This document shows, piece by piece, positions 62,693-64,000 of a stretch of DNA of 64,000 bases. The translations under genes were made by a program, and so were the position numbers. Position 1 is the first letter of the stretch. Every line of letters begins with the position of its first letter. Origin of the DNA: Alphaproteobacteria bacterium (GTDB taxonomy: Bacteria > Pseudomonadota > Alphaproteobacteria > Rickettsiales > SXRF01); NCBI GenBank assembly GCA_025362975.1, contig JANYES010000011.1, forward strand, positions 317,581 to 381,580, written 5' to 3'. Under the pieces are notes generated by a model that was not told the DNA's origin, did not search any database, and worked only from the letters and a program-made list of their open reading frames with translations.

Positions 62693-64000
62693 ATGCAAAT
62701 GGAAAATGGTTCCTCGGTGACGCCCCTGCCCTACGATTTAAACGATGTGGACATCGGCTTCCAGAAATGGCGGGAGTTGTCGCGCGGGGATACGTTGCTT
62801 GGCGACTGGATGTCGCTGGTGGAAGCGCCTTCGCATCCGCTGAACCCGTTGCTAGCGGCGGTGTTTGGAGATTCACCGTATCTGACGCGGCTGTTGCTGC
62901 ACTATCCGGATGTGTTGTTTGAGATGAGCATGACCAGTGCCGATGAGGCGTGGAACATGCTGATTGCTTCGCTGTATGAGCCGGTAATCGATCAGGCGGG
63001 GCTGATGAAGCAATTGCGGGTGGCGAAGAATAAGGCGGCGTTGCTGATCGGGCTGGCGGATTTAGGCGGGTTGTGGGGATTGTTGCAGGTGACAGAGGCA
63101 CTATCGGCGATTGCCGAGCAGAGTTTGCGGCTGGCGGTGGATTTTTGTTTGGGTCTTGCGCACAAGCGCGGCGAAGTGGTGCTGGCCGATACGGTGATGC
63201 CGTCGGAAGGGTCGGGGATTATTGTGCTTGGCATGGGCAAGCTCGGCGGGCGCGAGCTGAATTATTCGAGCGATATCGATCTGATTATTTTCTTTGAGCC
63301 GGGGCGGAGGGAGTACACCGGGCGGCTTAGCGAGCAGAAATTCATGACACGGCTCAGTCACGACATCGTGACAATCATGCAGGAGCGCAATGCCAACGGG
63401 TATGTGTTCCGCACGGATTTGCGCCTGCGGCCCGACCCGGCTTCAACGCCGCCGGCGGTGAGTACGGAAGCGGCGTATTATTACTATGAATCCGTGGGGC
63501 AGAACTGGGAGCGGGCGGCGATGATTAAGGCGCGTCCGGTGGCGGGGGATATCATCGCCGGGGAGCGGTTTTTGAAGCGGATTGCGCCGTTTATGTGGCG
63601 GCGAAACCTGGATTTTGCGGCGATTAATGACATTCATTCGATCAAGCGGCAGATGGATAGCAAGCACAGCAAAACTATCGAGGTGAAGGGGCATAATATC
63701 AAGCTCGGGCATGGCGGTATTCGCGAGATCGAGTTTTATGTGCAGATTCATCAGTTGATCTGGGGCGGACGCGAGACGGTGCTGCGCACGAAAGCGACGT
63801 GCGAGACGTTGCGGCGGCTTAGTGAATACGGGCTGATCGATGCGGCAAGAGAGAAGTGGCTGGTTGAGGATTACGCCTATTTCCGCACGCTGGAGCATAG
63901 GTTGCAAATGGTCAATGACGAGCAGACGCATACGATGCCCGCCACCGACGAAGGGGTGCTGCGTATTGCGAAATTCATGGGATATGACACTACGGCGGCT
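62693..64000 (+). CDS. glnE: Glutamine synthetase adenylyltransferase/deadenylylase (3' partial)
   Basis: Bifunctional nitrogen-control enzyme that adenylylates and deadenylylates glutamine synthetase in response to PII. The frame from ATG 62693 is open to the window end (436 codons). The first nucleotidyltransferase domain shows GMGKLGGRELNYSSDIDLI, later FRTDLRLRPDP and HGGIREIEFYVQ, all typical of GlnE. The gene is divergent from the membrane/spermidine-synthase gene. ATG 62699 is an alternative start. The C-terminal half lies outside the window. Confidence 0.95.
   Translation, partial: MQMENGSSVTPLPYDLNDVDIGFQKWRELSRGDTLLGDWMSLVEAPSHPLNPLLAAVFGDSPYLTRLLLHYPDVLFEMSMTSADEAWNMLIASLYEPVIDQAGLMKQLRVAKNKAALLIGLADLGGLWGLLQVTEALSAIAEQSLRLAVDFCLGLAHKRGEVVLADTVMPSEGSGIIVLGMGKLGGRELNYSSDIDLIIFFEPGRREYTGRLSEQKFMTRLSHDIVTIMQERNANGYVFRTDLRLRPDPASTPPAVSTEAAYYYYESVGQNWERAAMIKARPVAGDIIAGERFLKRIAPFMWRRNLDFAAINDIHSIKRQMDSKHSKTIEVKGHNIKLGHGGIREIEFYVQIHQLIWGGRETVLRTKATCETLRRLSEYGLIDAAREKWLVEDYAYFRTLEHRLQMVNDEQTHTMPATDEGVLRIAKFMGYDTTAA

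Noticed and set aside
1-64000. tRNA, rRNA, transposase or prophage genes
   Set aside because: None was recognised on either strand by motif reading; a tRNAscan or HMM run would be needed to exclude small RNA genes formally.

Overview
The window reads as part of the chromosome of a motile, respiring alphaproteobacterium with standard genetic code 11. The evidence is the split b/b' arrangement of an ATP synthase F0 operon without F1 genes, the order rne / amiC-mrcA-prfB, an ETF-quinone oxidoreductase / TPR / ispE neighbourhood, an RNase E with a long acidic insertion in its S1 domain, and dispersed palindromic repeats of the 'cattgcgag...gcaatcc' and 'gtcaccccgtc...gacggggtgac' types. Base composition is GC-rich. 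No tRNA, rRNA, CRISPR array, transposase or phage gene was seen. A closer taxonomic call is not supported.

Layout. 1-7.9 kb (+): a tightly packed signalling operon: a chemoreceptor with tandem PAS domains (5' end outside the window), CheR, CheD, CheB, a soluble receptor-like protein with a CheZ-like motif, then a partner-switching trio (STAS antagonist, HATPase kinase, receiver-PP2C phosphatase). 7.9-16.2 kb (-): a possible broken small gene, mnmA, an acetyltransferase gene with an in-frame amber codon, prfB with its programmed frameshift, mrcA, amiC and an unknown membrane protein. 16.7-22.1 kb (+): rne, an M48 protease with TPRs, and a DsbA-like oxidoreductase. 22.2-25.3 kb (-): unknown, ispE, TPR protein. 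25.4-26.5 kb (+): a small conserved-looking protein and a sulfotransferase-like protein. 26.5-28.2 kb (-): ETF-QO. 28.3-36.2 kb (+): membrane protein, uracil-DNA glycosylase, lytic transglycosylase, rnhB, DUF721/DciA, a second DsbA, and atpI-B-E-F'-F. 36.3-41.5 kb (+): outer-membrane barrel plus a processive glycosyltransferase with an N-terminal MshEN (c-di-GMP type) domain, then a cupredoxin-FTR1 iron-uptake pair behind a Fur-like box, and a pseudopilin. 41.4-43.0 kb (-): motAB. 43.1-47.1 kb (+): an interrupted receiver gene with its histidine kinase, then two unknown proteins that I find to be paralogues. 47.1-48.6 kb (-): lipoprotein and coiled-coil protein. 48.7-56.1 kb (+): tkt, small membrane protein, degenerate receiver, gap, pgk, unknown, leucyl aminopeptidase, MarR regulator. 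56.1-56.8 kb: repeat-rich noncoding DNA. 56.8-62.6 kb (-): unknown, AsmA/YhdP-type protein, fused membrane/spermidine-synthase-like protein. 62.7 kb to the end (+): glnE, cut by the window.

Most striking points. (1) Strand composition of the + strand changes from C-rich to G-rich near 51-53.5 kb, whatever the gene direction, as expected at a replication origin or an inversion junction. (2) Two otherwise intact genes carry one in-frame stop each (acetyltransferase amber at 9735-9737; receiver ochre at 43403-43405). (3) Two adjacent unknown proteins (44.6-47.1 kb) share a core block and a C-terminal motif. (4) A barrel plus MshEN-glycosyltransferase pair resembles the logic of the NfrA/NfrB system with the domain order reversed. 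(5) A pseudo-receiver without its phosphoacceptor Asp is translationally coupled to the glycolytic gap-pgk pair. (6) The first operon joins chemotaxis adaptation enzymes to a partner-switching module.
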